Source of the DNA: Chara braunii
Lineage: Eukaryota > Streptophyta > Charophyceae > Charales > Characeae
Reading direction: 5' to 3'
Length of the DNA: 28,184 bases
NCBI GenBank assembly: GCA_003427395.1
Contig: BFEA01000013.1
Span: forward strand, 2,182,741-2,210,924
The translations under genes were made by a program, and so were the position numbers. This document shows positions 1 through 8,918 of this stretch, in pieces. How positions within the stretch are numbered: the stretch's first letter is position 1; every line of letters starts with the position of its first letter. The notes under the pieces were generated by a model. That model did no database searches and had not been told where the DNA came from. It saw nothing but the letters and a program-made list of their open reading frames with translations.

Positions 1-19
1 AAAGAACTCTCTCTCTATC

Positions 20-28
20 ACACACACA

Positions 29-88
<60 letters not shown>
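20..88. repeat. (CA)n microsatellite
   Basis: A nearly pure run of CA dinucleotides with one or two A interruptions at its left end. A copy of the TCATTCGATTTTGCTCATCC-type module follows within about 45 bp, as it does after the two other CA tracts near 1264 and 1423. Confidence 0.97.
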
Positions 89-89
<1 letters not shown>

Positions 90-126
90 CTAAGTGTCGC
101 AGTGTATATGTCAATGTTTTAGCAGT

Positions 127-165
127 AGATTCATTGGATTTTGCTCATCCTATCGTTGGAAGTAC
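127..165 (+). repeat. Short dispersed module, copy 1 of 3 (linked to CA tracts)
   Basis: This stretch contains TTTTGCTCATCCTATCG and recurs at 1332-1368 (diverged) and 1526-1563 (close match). Each copy lies 30-45 bp to the right of a (CA)n tract, so the tract and module appear to have been duplicated as one unit. I see no convincing coding capacity. The small open frames that cross it differ between copies. Confidence 0.7.
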
Positions 166-372
166 CATGGAACCAGCGGCGATCCGATAGTTACCTTCAC
201 GATGCACATCGTACCGAGACCACAGCATGGGACACGACAGGCACGAGCGTGCATCCCAACAACTCGGGCGGACGATGGTCATCCCACGTCGCTGTCGGCA
301 GATGCATCATGTATCCGACAAGTCTCTACCTTCGCATATGGTAAGCAATGGATGCATGGCCGAGTGAATTGA

Positions 373-375
373 AAT

Positions 376-415
<40 letters not shown>

Positions 416-452
416 TAACATTAATAAATAATAATAATAATAGCATAATAAG

Positions 453-511
<59 letters not shown>
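373..511. repeat. (TAA)n followed by (TTA)n: self-complementary microsatellite pair
   Basis: About 14 TAA units (375-414) and a shorter set near 425-441 are followed by about 19 TTA/ATT units (453-510). The two tracts are complementary and could fold into a long A/U or A/T hairpin with a loop of about 40 bases. Such pairs are prone to length change and assembly error. Confidence 0.95.
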
Positions 512-512
<1 letters not shown>

Positions 513-640
513 ATAATAACAGAGAACGTATACCACTAATCTTTTGGGCTCAATACAATTTGAACGAAGGTGCGGGGTTTTCGGGCTGGTCGCCCGATCA
601 CAGGCACCACGACCGACGACGAACAGGTAAGTATTTTCCC
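505..640 (+). repeat. Duplicated module ending in a splice-donor-like site, copy 1
   Basis: After the (TTA/TAA) tract there are about 115 bp of complex sequence ending in GAACAGGTAAGT (GT at 627-628), then a pyrimidine-rich run to about 930. The same order (TAA tract, similar complex sequence with shared anchors such as GCGGGTTT, GAACAGGTAAGT, CT-rich run) recurs at 1085-1220. This reads as a segmental duplication with a period near 580 bp. Whether the donor-like site is used is unknown. Confidence 0.55.
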
Positions 641-930
641 TCCTTTTCTTACTCCCTCTTTTATCTCTCCCTCTCTTCTTCTTCCTTCTACCTCTTCTCC
701 TCTTTTTTCTCCGTTGTCATTCAATAACTTGTCGCCGTACTTACATGATCGTGGTCGTACTATCGTTCTCAAGGTCTTCATTATGGTAGTCTTCGTTGTC
801 GTTGTCATTGTCCTCGTCGCTTTCTCCTCACCTTCTCCCCCATTTTCTTCTCCGTTCTCGTTTATCTTCACTGTGACTTTCCCCTTTTCCTCGCGTTCAT
901 CTCCCTCACGTGCATCCTCCCCTTCGTTTC
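640..930. repeat. Pyrimidine-rich low-complexity stretch
   Basis: The plus strand is mostly C and T (TTC, CTC, CCT runs). Long open frames on both strands here encode Ser/Pro/Phe-rich or Glu/Lys/Arg-rich peptides. These follow from base composition and I do not call them genes. Confidence 0.8.
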
Positions 931-983
931 CCCATTTCAATATATGTAGCCATACTCGCTGTCAAGATTAAAGCATGGTAAAA

Positions 984-1092
984 CAATAATAATATTATTA
1001 GTGAAATAATAATAATCATAATAATAATAATAATAATAATAGTAATAGTAATAATAGTAATAATAGTAATAATAATAATAATAATAATATTA
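984..1092. repeat. (TAA)n microsatellite with GTA variants
   Basis: An imperfect TAA/AAT tract with interspersed TAGTAA units. It precedes the second copy of the duplicated module, just as the 373-511 tract precedes the first. Confidence 0.93.
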
Positions 1093-1220
1093 GAGATAAC
1101 GGATGTATAAAACCTATCTTTATGGTCCGATACATGTAGAAGGAGCGCGGGTTTATTATGAGAGGGAAAGACAGGAGAGCGGTGACTACCGTGAGCATTT
1201 GAACAGGTAAGTTTCCCCTT
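1085..1220 (+). repeat. Duplicated module ending in a splice-donor-like site, copy 2
   Basis: This is the partner of 505-640, moderately diverged, with the identical end GAACAGGTAAGT (GT at 1207-1208) followed by a C/T-rich run. A third, more distant arrangement ends in TCGGGTAAGT (GT at 1859-1860), again before a long pyrimidine tract. It could be relics of exon plus donor, or repeat sequence that merely resembles one. Confidence 0.5.
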
Positions 1221-1263
1221 TTTCGACTTCTCTCCTTCTCTCTCTCTCCAACTTACACACTCT

Positions 1264-1302
1264 CATGCACACACACACACATACACATGCACATGCGCAC
1301 AC
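1264..1302. repeat. Imperfect (CA)n tract
   Basis: CA repeats with CATG interruptions, followed 30 bp later by the diverged copy of the short dispersed module at 1332-1368. Confidence 0.85.
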
Positions 1303-1331
1303 GTAGTTGTTGTGCGGATTTCCCGTATAGA

Positions 1332-1368
1332 GTCATTCGATTTCACTTGCCCTTTCGATAGAAGCACC
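1332..1368 (+). repeat. Short dispersed module, copy 2 of 3 (diverged)
   Basis: Resembles 1526-1563 and 127-165. Shared anchors are TCATTCGATTT, the CC(T)(A/T)TCGAT(A/G)GAAGC core and the following ACCTTGATGTG / GCCTTGAAGTG. Confidence 0.6.
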
Positions 1369-1420
1369 TTGATGTGAGCCGCGAGATTAACACAAGTTCG
1401 CACACCCACACACCTACGTA

Positions 1421-1422
<2 letters not shown>

Positions 1423-1491
<69 letters not shown>
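1423..1491. repeat. (CA)n microsatellite
   Basis: About 34 CA units, almost uninterrupted from about 1428 to 1491. Confidence 0.97.
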
Positions 1492-1494
<3 letters not shown>

Positions 1495-1525
1495 CGTAGT
1501 GTATATATCCATATTCTAGTGATAG

Positions 1526-1563
1526 GTTCATTCGATTTTGCTCATCCTATCGATGGAAGCGCC
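1526..1563 (+). repeat. Short dispersed module, copy 3 of 3
   Basis: Shares TTTTGCTCATCCTATCG with copy 1 at 127-165, with only a few mismatches in the core. On its right, 1588-1597 carries ACTTACCTG, the reverse complement of the CAGGTAAGT donor-like sequence seen at 624 and 1204. Confidence 0.7.
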
Positions 1564-1882
1564 TTGAAGTGCGCTGCAAGATTGGAAACTTACCTGTTTT
1601 CTCTCCTCTTTATCCTTGTTGCCGTAGCTCCCAAGAGCTCGATGGTGCAATTCGATCCATTGCTATGTGCAGCATAACGAGACTATAGCTTGGGAAAGTC
1701 AACGGGCACAAGCGCTCACTCCGACGGGCCGGGCGAATGTCGAGCCCACGCTCACGACTAGAGGCCGCCCCAAAGTGTGTGCAGAGAGTCCCACGTAACT
1801 CAAGTTAAGGTCCGAAACCCCACGCCCGGAACATCTCCATCATCGATTGCCAGATCGGGTAAGTTCAACCTCTCCTCTCCCT

Positions 1883-2066
1883 TTTCTTTCTTTTTATTTT
1901 TCTTTTTCTTCTTTTTCTTTTTCTTTTTCTTTTTCTTTTTCTTTTTCTTCTTCTATCACTATTTCTCCGCGCGCGGCCATCTTCTTCCTCTCCGCGCACC
2001 TCCTCCTGCGTTCTCCCCTTCTTCTTCTTCTTCTTCTTCTTCTTCTTCTTCTTCTTCTTCTTCTTC
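1883..2066. repeat. (TTTTTC)n and (TTC)n pyrimidine microsatellites
   Basis: A hexanucleotide TTTTTC-type array (about 1885-1955) is followed after about 60 bp by about 16 TTC units (2017-2066). Translation gives poly-Phe/Ser or poly-Leu, so the open frames here are artefacts of composition. Confidence 0.93.
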
Positions 2067-2374
2067 GTACGTCTCCTTTCATCTGTGTCACTGCCTTCTT
2101 CTTGTTTGTTTGCGCTATCTCTCCGCGCCCGATTGCTTTTCCTTCCGCTTTCCCCATATTCCCTTCTCGATCTTTTCTGCGCCGTGTCTTCCGTACCTTC
2201 ACGATGCCGCGCCGTAGTCTTTAGTGGCTGGTCCGTTCATGATCTCGGCCAGATGAACGACTTGGCGGGATCTGCCACGGTTTCGGAGGTAGATTCACTA
2301 AAGTGGGTAGATTCATTAAAGTGAATCTATGAAGAAATAACCACAGGCTAGAAATAAAATAAATAATAACAACT
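2067..2374. other. Non-coding stretch with a short tandem duplication at 2289-2323
   Basis: C/T-rich sequence continues to about 2220. Near the right end, GTAGATTCA(C/T)TAAAGTG occurs twice in direct orientation (2289-2305 and 2307-2323). I see nothing else assignable here. Confidence 0.6.
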
Positions 2375-2425
2375 AAAAAAAAAAAAAAAAAAACGAATCT
2401 AAATTAAAAAAAAAGAAACAAAAGA
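2375..2425. repeat. A-rich tract
   Basis: About 19 A's, then a second A-run near 2407. It lies beside the possible tRNA-derived segment to its right, at the end where a minus-strand pol III transcript would meet a T-run (terminator-like) or an A-tail would lie on the opposite strand. Confidence 0.8.
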
Positions 2426-2439
2426 AAATTCAACTTCTA

Positions 2440-2660
2440 ACTACCCCGTCGTGCCAACTGTCACAACGGGGTTTAACCGCAACTAACCCCGATTTCGAGG
2501 TCACGAGTTCAAGCCCCAGCCTACCGAAACCGGGTGAAACAAAAGAAGAGCCCCCCTTTCAAAAGGACGCTACCTCAGTGGCTAGTAGGTCTTGATCCCC
2601 GGATCCCCTGTATATCAAACAGCACTGAAACCTACTGAGCTAGCTCTCACTTTAAGTAGA
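2440..2660 (-). mobile_element. Possible tRNA-derived SINE-like segment
   Basis: On the minus strand, TAGCTCAGTAGG (about 2631-2642) matches the pol III A-box consensus very well. GGATCAAGACC, about 45 bp downstream (about 2589-2599), is a weak B-box-like match. On the plus strand, AGTTCAAGCCC (about 2508-2518) is also B-box-like. The whole unit ends against the A/T-rich tract at 2375-2425. I could not fold a complete cloverleaf, so this is not an intact tRNA gene. A tRNA-derived SINE relic fits best; chance matching of short boxes cannot be excluded. Confidence 0.35.
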
Positions 2661-3649
2661 AGGGGAGCTGCTCTGGTATGTATAAAGCAATGTCTCGGGG
2701 CTTGGCCCGACCAGCGGTCCGACCCCGTCTTTAAGTCTGTGTATGTGCACGCTTGTTGGTCTGCGTGCGTGCCTGTGTGCTCATCGACTTGAGTGAGTGT
2801 GTGAGCCGCAAGGACACTTCGTCGCTTTGAAAGGCCTGAGAGGCCAGTACTTACCTGTAGCCGTGACATTGAGGGTCGTGGCGGGAAAACACTCAAGGTA
2901 GCAGTTAGGCCAGTGCCACACCAAGTAAAGGTGGATATGCCGGGCACTCGAGGCCGAGCCGAAGAAGACAAAAGTTGGCATTTTTAAAGGCCCAGTACCG
3001 GTGATTAGGAGGGTGCCAATCCAAGTAGCCTAAGTCTAAGGTGTATTCGGACGGGCTCGCAATGATGTTTTCCTTCCAAAAGAGGGAGGAAATCCCGGTT
3101 GCTTGGATGGCCGTGCGGTCAGGAAGTCAACGCCCAATAGACGAACGCCTCCCTTTACATGGGAGGTCAGGCGAGAGTCTCATCCTAGCTCGAGGTATAT
3201 GAGTAAGGTCTGAGGTACCGCTCAAGAAAGTGTCAATAAATCTAGGCGTTACCATAAACCTGACGATCGCACACTTTTATTTGCCCTGGCCGTATGGCGC
3301 GGGCGTATATTAATTTATCCTGACTAATGTACTAATGAAGTAGTTCCAGTGTGTGTCGTAGATCTACCCAACACAACACTTAACCCAATCGACCCCTGGA
3401 GCTCTCGGTCGAAGGATATTATTACTGATTCTAACCATCACAGCGCACATCACAACAACGCGTGCGCATACGTTCGAATTTTTCTCAATGATTTTCCCCG
3501 ACCTCAATGGCCGAGGAAATCGTTTCAAGTGTCACGCTAAAGCGAGCATACCCTTTTCACTTCTGACCGGCCCCGTCATGGTAGCCAATGTCGTCTCTGT
3601 GTCGACTGCAAAAACAAGGCTAACTACCCTTGTAAGGGTATTTGGTCCG
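2661..3649. other. Unassigned complex-sequence stretch
   Basis: Moderate-GC, non-repetitive sequence with only short open frames on both strands and none that I recognise. A minus-strand donor-like TACAGGTAAGTACT has its GT at 2853-2854. At about 3488-3523 there is an imperfect inverted repeat (ATTTTCCCCGAC ... CGAGGAAATC). The outer part of the left inverted arm may extend into this stretch, but I could not align it convincingly with the right flank. Confidence 0.4.
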
Positions 3650-4092
3650 ACAACGCGTCGTCTATACAGTGTCAGACCCGTAACCAAATGTCAGGGAAAT
3701 CGCTTGGTCGTCCCCCTCTAGACAGCGTACAAATGTCGCACTGACGCAACCTTCCTCATAGCGACTAGCCCTGCATGAGTACGCAAGCAGTCGCGGTAAT
3801 GGCGTAATATGTGCTGCCCATACTGGAGTGGCACTCGATGGTATCGAGGGTCCCGTTCGACACTCAATTGTCGGTTGACACGTGCCTTGAGGGACGAACC
3901 TCTCGACACTAGACAATCGCTAAGGCGGTTGTGGGAGCTACCCTCTTCAGCAACCTGCGGGGACGAGTGGTAGGTGGGCCAAGGCCATTTGTAGCAACCG
4001 GGTTCCATCATTGGAGGCCTGTAAACATATCAAGGGGTGTGACTTTGACAGCTGCTACAGACTTGAACGTCCAACTACAAAAATCATAAAAA
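3650..4092 (+). mobile_element. Left arm of a long diverged inverted repeat
   Basis: This segment matches the reverse complement of about 11049-11490. By eye, 3858-3927 and 11228-11297 share about 54 of 70 positions, with anchors CGACACTCAA, CCTTGAGGGA and CTAGACAA. Homology extends outward (GACGCA, TACGCAAG, TAACC, AAATCG) and inward (TCCATCAT, TCAAGGGGTxTGACTTTGAC). Both arms keep a small hairpin at the CGACACT...GTCG core. Arms in opposite orientation about 7 kb apart, with a decayed transposon-type gene between them, suggest terminal or subterminal inverted repeats of a DNA transposon. The exact outer end is not resolved. Confidence 0.7.
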
Positions 4093-4669
4093 ACGAAAGT
4101 TGAAAGGGGATTTCCCTTCTCTATCGATCAAATTCTTGTGGCCCGAGTCGAGGCAAGAAATATTTAGATGCCCTTCGGCATATACAATCAACGCAGTCGA
4201 AGTATTCCAAACTCTGCCAAGTTTGGATGTCGAGGCACTTCGCATGTCTTGGTTTGCCAGATCTTTCGTGCCACCCGACTGCAATTTCGCGCGTTCCTTT
4301 TGCGGCATCGAGGATTTGGAGGGGCGGTGGGGGAGGTTGGAGTTAAGGAGGGTGTGGTGGCGGGTGGTGTCGGGTCAAAGACGCATGTTCGTAGTATTCG
4401 TGCTTAACAATTTTCTCGACTGTTTTGCAAGGTGTGCAAGGGAATTCGAATTGCGCGTTCACTCCGCACTGGACAACTCAATCGGTTTTCCTAACGGGAA
4501 CCTCGTCCACGACACCGATGGCTACATGACGGCGGAAAGGACGATTCAACGAACAACCGCATGAACCAGGCTATGGACGTCGAATAGACCATCGACTTCC
4601 ATTTTCACCTAGACGGCCTGGAATTGTCCCCAACGAGCTCTTCCGACAGTTCGCCGTTCCAACAACCCA
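4093..4669 (+). other. Inner flank of the left arm: no recognised gene, G-rich tract at 4319-4378
   Basis: A plus-strand open frame of about 150 codons (4100-4564) crosses this stretch. I do not recognise its product, and part of it is created by a G-rich tract (about 4319-4378) with several GGG or longer runs that could form a G-quadruplex. It may be 5' leader or promoter DNA of the decayed gene to its right. Function unknown. Confidence 0.35.
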
Positions 4670-7652
4670 GTGCTACGTTTACCAGAAAACGAAGTCTCGC
4701 TTTTTGTGAGAGCTTTGGGGGTTGCATCCATTTGCCTAGGGGTTTTGCGACACCTTCCGCAGGCCAAGAGCCGTCTGCCTCCCAAAAATGAGTTTCACTT
4801 TTCTGGCGAGGTGCGCCCCGCAACTCCGGCGGACAACTGTTGCATGCCGATGGCTACTTCTTTCACAACCTATGATGCCGAGAGTGAGAAGTTGGTGGCC
4901 ACTAATTACTCGTCTGGACAACAATCCTCTTCCAGTGCGTTGTTACAGCAAGCGAGCTACAGTGGTACAAAGTTGGTTGCCACCGACTATTCTTCGGAGG
5001 AACTTTCCACGGCGCGGGCAAGTTCAACGCAAGTGCAATCTCATGATGCGATTCCTATTGAGAGTCAGTTTGGGTTGGAAGCGTCTGGCAGGAGCGATAA
5101 ACAAAAAATGGCAATACTACAAATTTTGTATGCACCTCTGTCAATGGAGAGAAGACCGTATAGCATGGCTAATAGGAGTGCTAGGAAGGTAGAGCAGTAC
5201 AAAAGAGTAAAAAATATGCTGTCCCAAAAAAAACTGCTCATGGTACGTGGCATGGCATGTTGCAAAGCTCGTTGTTTTTACAACGTGTCACCGGAGGAAG
5301 TCCGAAAGGTTAGATAATGATTGTACAGTAAGAGTCCCAAAGAGCAAGCGGAGTGGTGGATGAAAAACCTTAAAGATTTCACGCTAAATGAAGGTGCACA
5401 GAAATGTATCCGTCCTGTAGAGTTAGAACGTTACATGTGCATCAAGGCCTACTGCAATGTTCTCGGTGTCTCTCGTAATACGTTTTATAGCTGCAAAAAA
5501 CGATTGGACGATGACTTGGTGCGTTGCGAGCACGGGTTGACGGGTAGACAAAAACCAAAAAACAAAACGGTCGTCATGCTTGCCCGCATGAAAATATTCA
5601 TAGACTGTCATGCGGATAGCATGCCGAATGAGGTGGCTCATCAAGATGGGGTTTCGACTGTCAGCTGCTTTTACGAAGCGTTCAATTTATGAGTCCATCA
5701 AATCAGACTTCGTGGCTATCGGCCTCGAAGTCGTGGTTGAGTCCAGCTTTTATAAATTATGGCACAAACACTTTTATCATGTTTCACTTGAAGTCATGAA
5801 CTAAAAGAATGTATACAATACGCTGCTCTTCCTTGAGATCGAGAACGAGCTCAAAAGGAGATAAAAGTTCACCAAACGCGGCAAGTTGAACACAGACTGA
5901 ACTATAGTCGAGCGAAGACTGATTCGATGGTCCGTTTGAATGATCGTTTGTGTGTCATCATTGACAGCATGAATCAGAAGAAGACGATTATCCCCCATAT
6001 TGACCAGGTGAACTACTCGAAAGCACTTAGGCACGAGATGATGATGAAGACAAATCTAACAGGTGTCATTGCACACGGTAGGGACCCTAGTATTTATATC
6101 TACACGTTATTTCCCTATTTCAAACACGACTCGAACACATTCGCAACTTGTCTTATGAGAACCCTCGTCGAAATTCAAACGAGCGAGACTCCACTTCCAC
6201 CGTTTCTGCGCATTCAAGCAAATAATTGTTGGCGGGAAAACAAGAACAAGTACATATGTTCGCTGGCTCCACTCTTGGTTAAGTTCAAAGTTTTCCAGGA
6301 GGTAGAAATAAGTTTTATGCTGGTGGGACATACCCATACAGACTTTAACACAACTTTTAACGTTTTCTAGAAGAAATTGAAAGACATAGACACTTATACT
6401 ATAGACGAGTTCTACTTTTCGTAGAGCAATCCCACAAAAAACCTCCCAAATGTGTTTCCTCGATATACTGGCGGATTGGATAAGTATAGTAGACTCATGC
6501 GTTGTGTCGGACATTACTGGTATTTCAAAACTGCACTTGCTTAAATTTTTGATTGTTGGAGATAATCTGGGTATGCTGTACAAGGAGTTTTGCGATGACG
6601 ACAACTGGTTGCCCGAGAAAGGTCCGATTTATTGGTTCTATCAAAACCAGATGAAAAATTGTGTTATTCGATTCCACGAGTTGCTGGAGAGCATGCAATC
6701 AATGTGGTGCACTTACAACGACCATGAACTGAGTAGGATCTATGCCTGTTTTTGACTTCCTGAAACATTTCGTCGCTTACTACGCCCTTTTTCGTCCCTG
6801 AGTACCTAGGTATCCACCGTAAGCCCTTCCTTATTTATACCTATTACCTTCCTTCCGAACTCCTAAAACATTGTAATTAGTATAGATTCAAAAACTTCAT
6901 TCCATTGTTTATTGAGAATGTATATATAATTAGAATTAGATTATATACATAGATAATACATTCTCAATAATAGACATAAAATAAATACACATAAAATAGA
7001 ATATTACATCAACATTTTGAGTTCAACGAGAAAGAGCTTTGTGTTACTGAGAGGAGTTTATCAAACATGGCGACGAGATTATCGCCAACAAGTTGTCTTC
7101 ACAATCTCAGGAGAGTTTTTGGCCAAGACCACGGCTGCTTGAAAGTGATCGACAACCTTCTCCTGGCAGTGCCAACATCGACGACACGGAACCCCTGTTT
7201 GTTGGACGAAGAAAAGATCGTACGAAGACCAGTTTCAACGCCCTCGTGTATATTAACGTGGACACTTTTCTTATCCTTCGCCCCTCGGACGATGATCTGT
7301 CCAGCGGCGTGCCTATTTGGGCGGGCAAAGCTCTCTCACGGGTGGTGGTTGAAAAAAAATCACAAAATTATAATCAAGTGCTAGTGGAATACTGGGTGTC
7401 GACTGGGAGAGTAAAGTCGCTTCAATGACAGTATGATAACGTGTGGGACAAAAAAATAAAAAATTGTTGACCAGACACAATGGCAGCATGCTGCGATGGG
7501 AGAGACCGGCTAGAGGTAGAAAACCATTCACGACTGAACTTGTCATTCCTTTTAATTTTCGACTGAATGCTCAAGCTGCACTTCGAGATCTGATTCCATC
7601 TGCTGAAGGGAGTGTCGATGGAGAGGAAAAAAGTGACGAGTGCACGTCATAA
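4670..7652 (+). pseudogene. Decayed transposon-type gene of the DUF7869 protein family
   Basis: Successive fragments in changing frames match one family architecture. They are: a Cys-rich segment MACCKARCFYNVSPEEV (about 5255-5305); a region with KEQAEWW and CNVLGVSRNTFYSCKKRL, then an EHGLTGRQKPKNKTV segment (5321-5640); a SSFYKLWHKHF segment (about 5740-5780); and the core domain with IIDSMNQKKT (about 5957), NNCWRENKNKY (about 6220) and VGHTHTDFN (about 6325). A degenerate C-terminal part (6450-6755) and a final piece with FVGRRKD and NQVLVEYW (about 7198-7395) follow. This order and these motifs fit eukaryotic DUF7869 proteins, which I recall as multicopy and transposon-like. The core domain normally reads like DNC.RENKN ... 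VGHTHED; here D is replaced by N in NNCWREN and E by T in GHTHT. Breaks: TAA TGA at 5315-5320, a +1 shift near 5655-5680, TAA at 5802, a shift near 5850, TAG at 6368 and about 6420, further stops after 7428, and an AT-rich insertion at 6760-7050. Residues before about 5180 (a KLVAT(N/D)YSS repeat) are less certain. Biochemical activity of the family is unknown to me. Confidence 0.85.
6756..7050. other. AT-rich insert within the decayed gene with a 15-bp inverted repeat
   Basis: TTATTGAGAATGTAT (6909-6923) is perfectly repeated in reverse complement at 6956-6970 around a 32-base AT-rich centre. It separates the 6450-6755 fragment from the C-terminal fragment. It may be an intron relic or a small palindromic insertion; I see no clear GT...AG frame that would decide. 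Confidence 0.7.
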
Positions 7653-7736
7653 ATGTTGTCCGTCCACCCAATAGGTGAGGGAGTAGGATTTTTGAAAATA
7701 ATTGTTCGGACGGGAATTTGGAAAGGAGCATATTCC

Positions 7737-7895
7737 CTTTTAACTTAGTAAATTGCGATGATTCTATGGTACAACAAGGTGGTGGATTTTGTCCACGGTC
7801 TAGGGTTGATTTTTGTATTAACTGAGTGAATTGCGATGATTCTGTGATACCACAAGGTGACATATTTTGTCAACGATTTAGGGTTGATTTTTATA
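7737..7895 (+). repeat. Two tandem copies of a 79-bp unit
   Basis: 7737-7815 and 7816-7894 both contain AATTGCGATGATTCT, a CAAGGTG block and TAGGGTTGATTTTT at the same spacing, about 80% identical by eye. They lie just downstream of the decayed DUF7869-type gene. The rest of 7653-8088 shows nothing I can assign. Confidence 0.85.
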
Positions 7896-8088
7896 AGATG
7901 GTTGGTTAAGCAATTTTAAAAGTTAAGTTAATCGTGAAGGCGATTTTTCTACTTTTTCAACATTTCATTTTCGTTTGTGTTTGCATGCCACGATTTGTGT
8001 AGGGAGTGCGACATGAGTTATGGCCGATTGGCATGGTTATTTGTATCTCATTCACCCTTGCGCATGCGGATTGTATGGTGGGGCCGAT

Positions 8089-8413
8089 AATGCGTTAGGC
8101 AACTTCCGTCCCTGCGAGACGCACTCAGACAGGAAGAAAATAAGTGGTTTTATCTTCGCCTGGAGAACGTCATAAGGTCACCTCGAGTGTGGTCTACGGA
8201 CTTGAAACAAAAGTTGTTGGACTGTGCATCCTACAATCTATTTTTGGAACTATATCCGTTGCGTGGTGCCGGAATACGGCCACAGGATGTGTCGTACTAT
8301 TGCATACGGTTGTCTTTGGTCGGTTCTAACTTCTGCAGAGTGTTGTGTGTAGCAAGTTCGAACCTAAAGCCGACTTTGGTAAACACTAGTGCTAGTTTCT
8401 TGCAACAAGCTTA
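8089..8413 (+). pseudogene. Unrecognised coding-like fragment, first part
   Basis: An open stretch of about 105 codons between stop codons reads like ordinary protein (for example EENKWFYLRLENV, WSTDLKQKLLDC), without low complexity. It has no convincing start and ends at TAG 8411-8413. Similar protein-like sequence resumes in a different frame at 8467. Its place downstream of the DUF7869-type remnant and inside the inverted arms suggests a second decayed open frame of the same element, or the far C-terminus of the first. I do not recognise the family. Confidence 0.35.
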
Positions 8414-8466
8414 GAATCTATGGTTGCAATATGGGGAATCTGCGTCTTCTCTACGAGAGTCTCTAG

Positions 8467-8724
8467 GAGAACGGACAGTCCGATTTGGAGATTGTCGGTC
8501 AAATTGATAAGATTGACAAGTCGCATGAGGTAAAACAAGTGGCATGTTGTGTGTGTGACGCCATCAGTAAGTCATTGTCAGGTGTTAGGAGGTTCGTAAG
8601 GATGAAATACATTTCGGTGTTCTCGAATGTGGCGACGAAGAGACAGCCACAAACCCTTGCATTTGGGTCGTCAATAAATGTCTTATGCGCGTTTGGTTCT
8701 CACGGGATGCGGGGATGCTTGTAG
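8467..8724 (+). pseudogene. Unrecognised coding-like fragment, second part
   Basis: About 85 codons open from just after TAG 8464-8466 to TAG 8722-8724, with protein-like composition (EIVGQIDKIDKSHEVKQV, then a CCVCDAISKS segment with a CC.C cluster). It is in a different frame from 8089-8413. The two may be halves of one broken gene. No family recognised. Confidence 0.3.
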
Positions 8725-8775
8725 ATGCTCTAAATTTGTGAATGATAACGTTTTAGGAAGTTTAGATTACGGCGC

Positions 8776-8848
8776 CTCGTAGCATTTAATTTAGATGTAG
8801 TTCAATCTAGAGTTGGCTCGTAGCATTTAATTTAGACGTAGTTCAATC
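8776..8848 (+). repeat. Two copies of a 32-bp direct repeat (41-bp spacing)
   Basis: 8776-8807 and 8817-8848 both read CTCGTAGCATTTAATTTAGA then (T/C)GTAGTTCAATC, differing at one position, with a 9-bp spacer. Confidence 0.95.
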
Positions 8849-8918
8849 ATGCGTTTACGATTTCTCGCACGTGTGCATACAATTTTTGACTTTTAATTTT
8901 TTATGATTCGATATTTCT

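Noticed and set aside
536-971. Overlapping open frames of about 130 codons on both strands
   Set aside because: The sequence is C/T-rich on one strand, so both frames give low-complexity Ser/Pro/Phe or Glu/Lys/Arg peptides. No domain or splice support.
1777-2224. Plus-strand frames encoding poly-Phe, poly-Ser or poly-Leu
   Set aside because: Produced entirely by the (TTTTTC)n and (TTC)n microsatellites.
4100-4564. Open frame of 154 codons before the DUF7869-type remnant
   Set aside because: No recognisable family, partly built by a G-rich tract, and not in line with the downstream protein. Kept only as an unassigned stretch.
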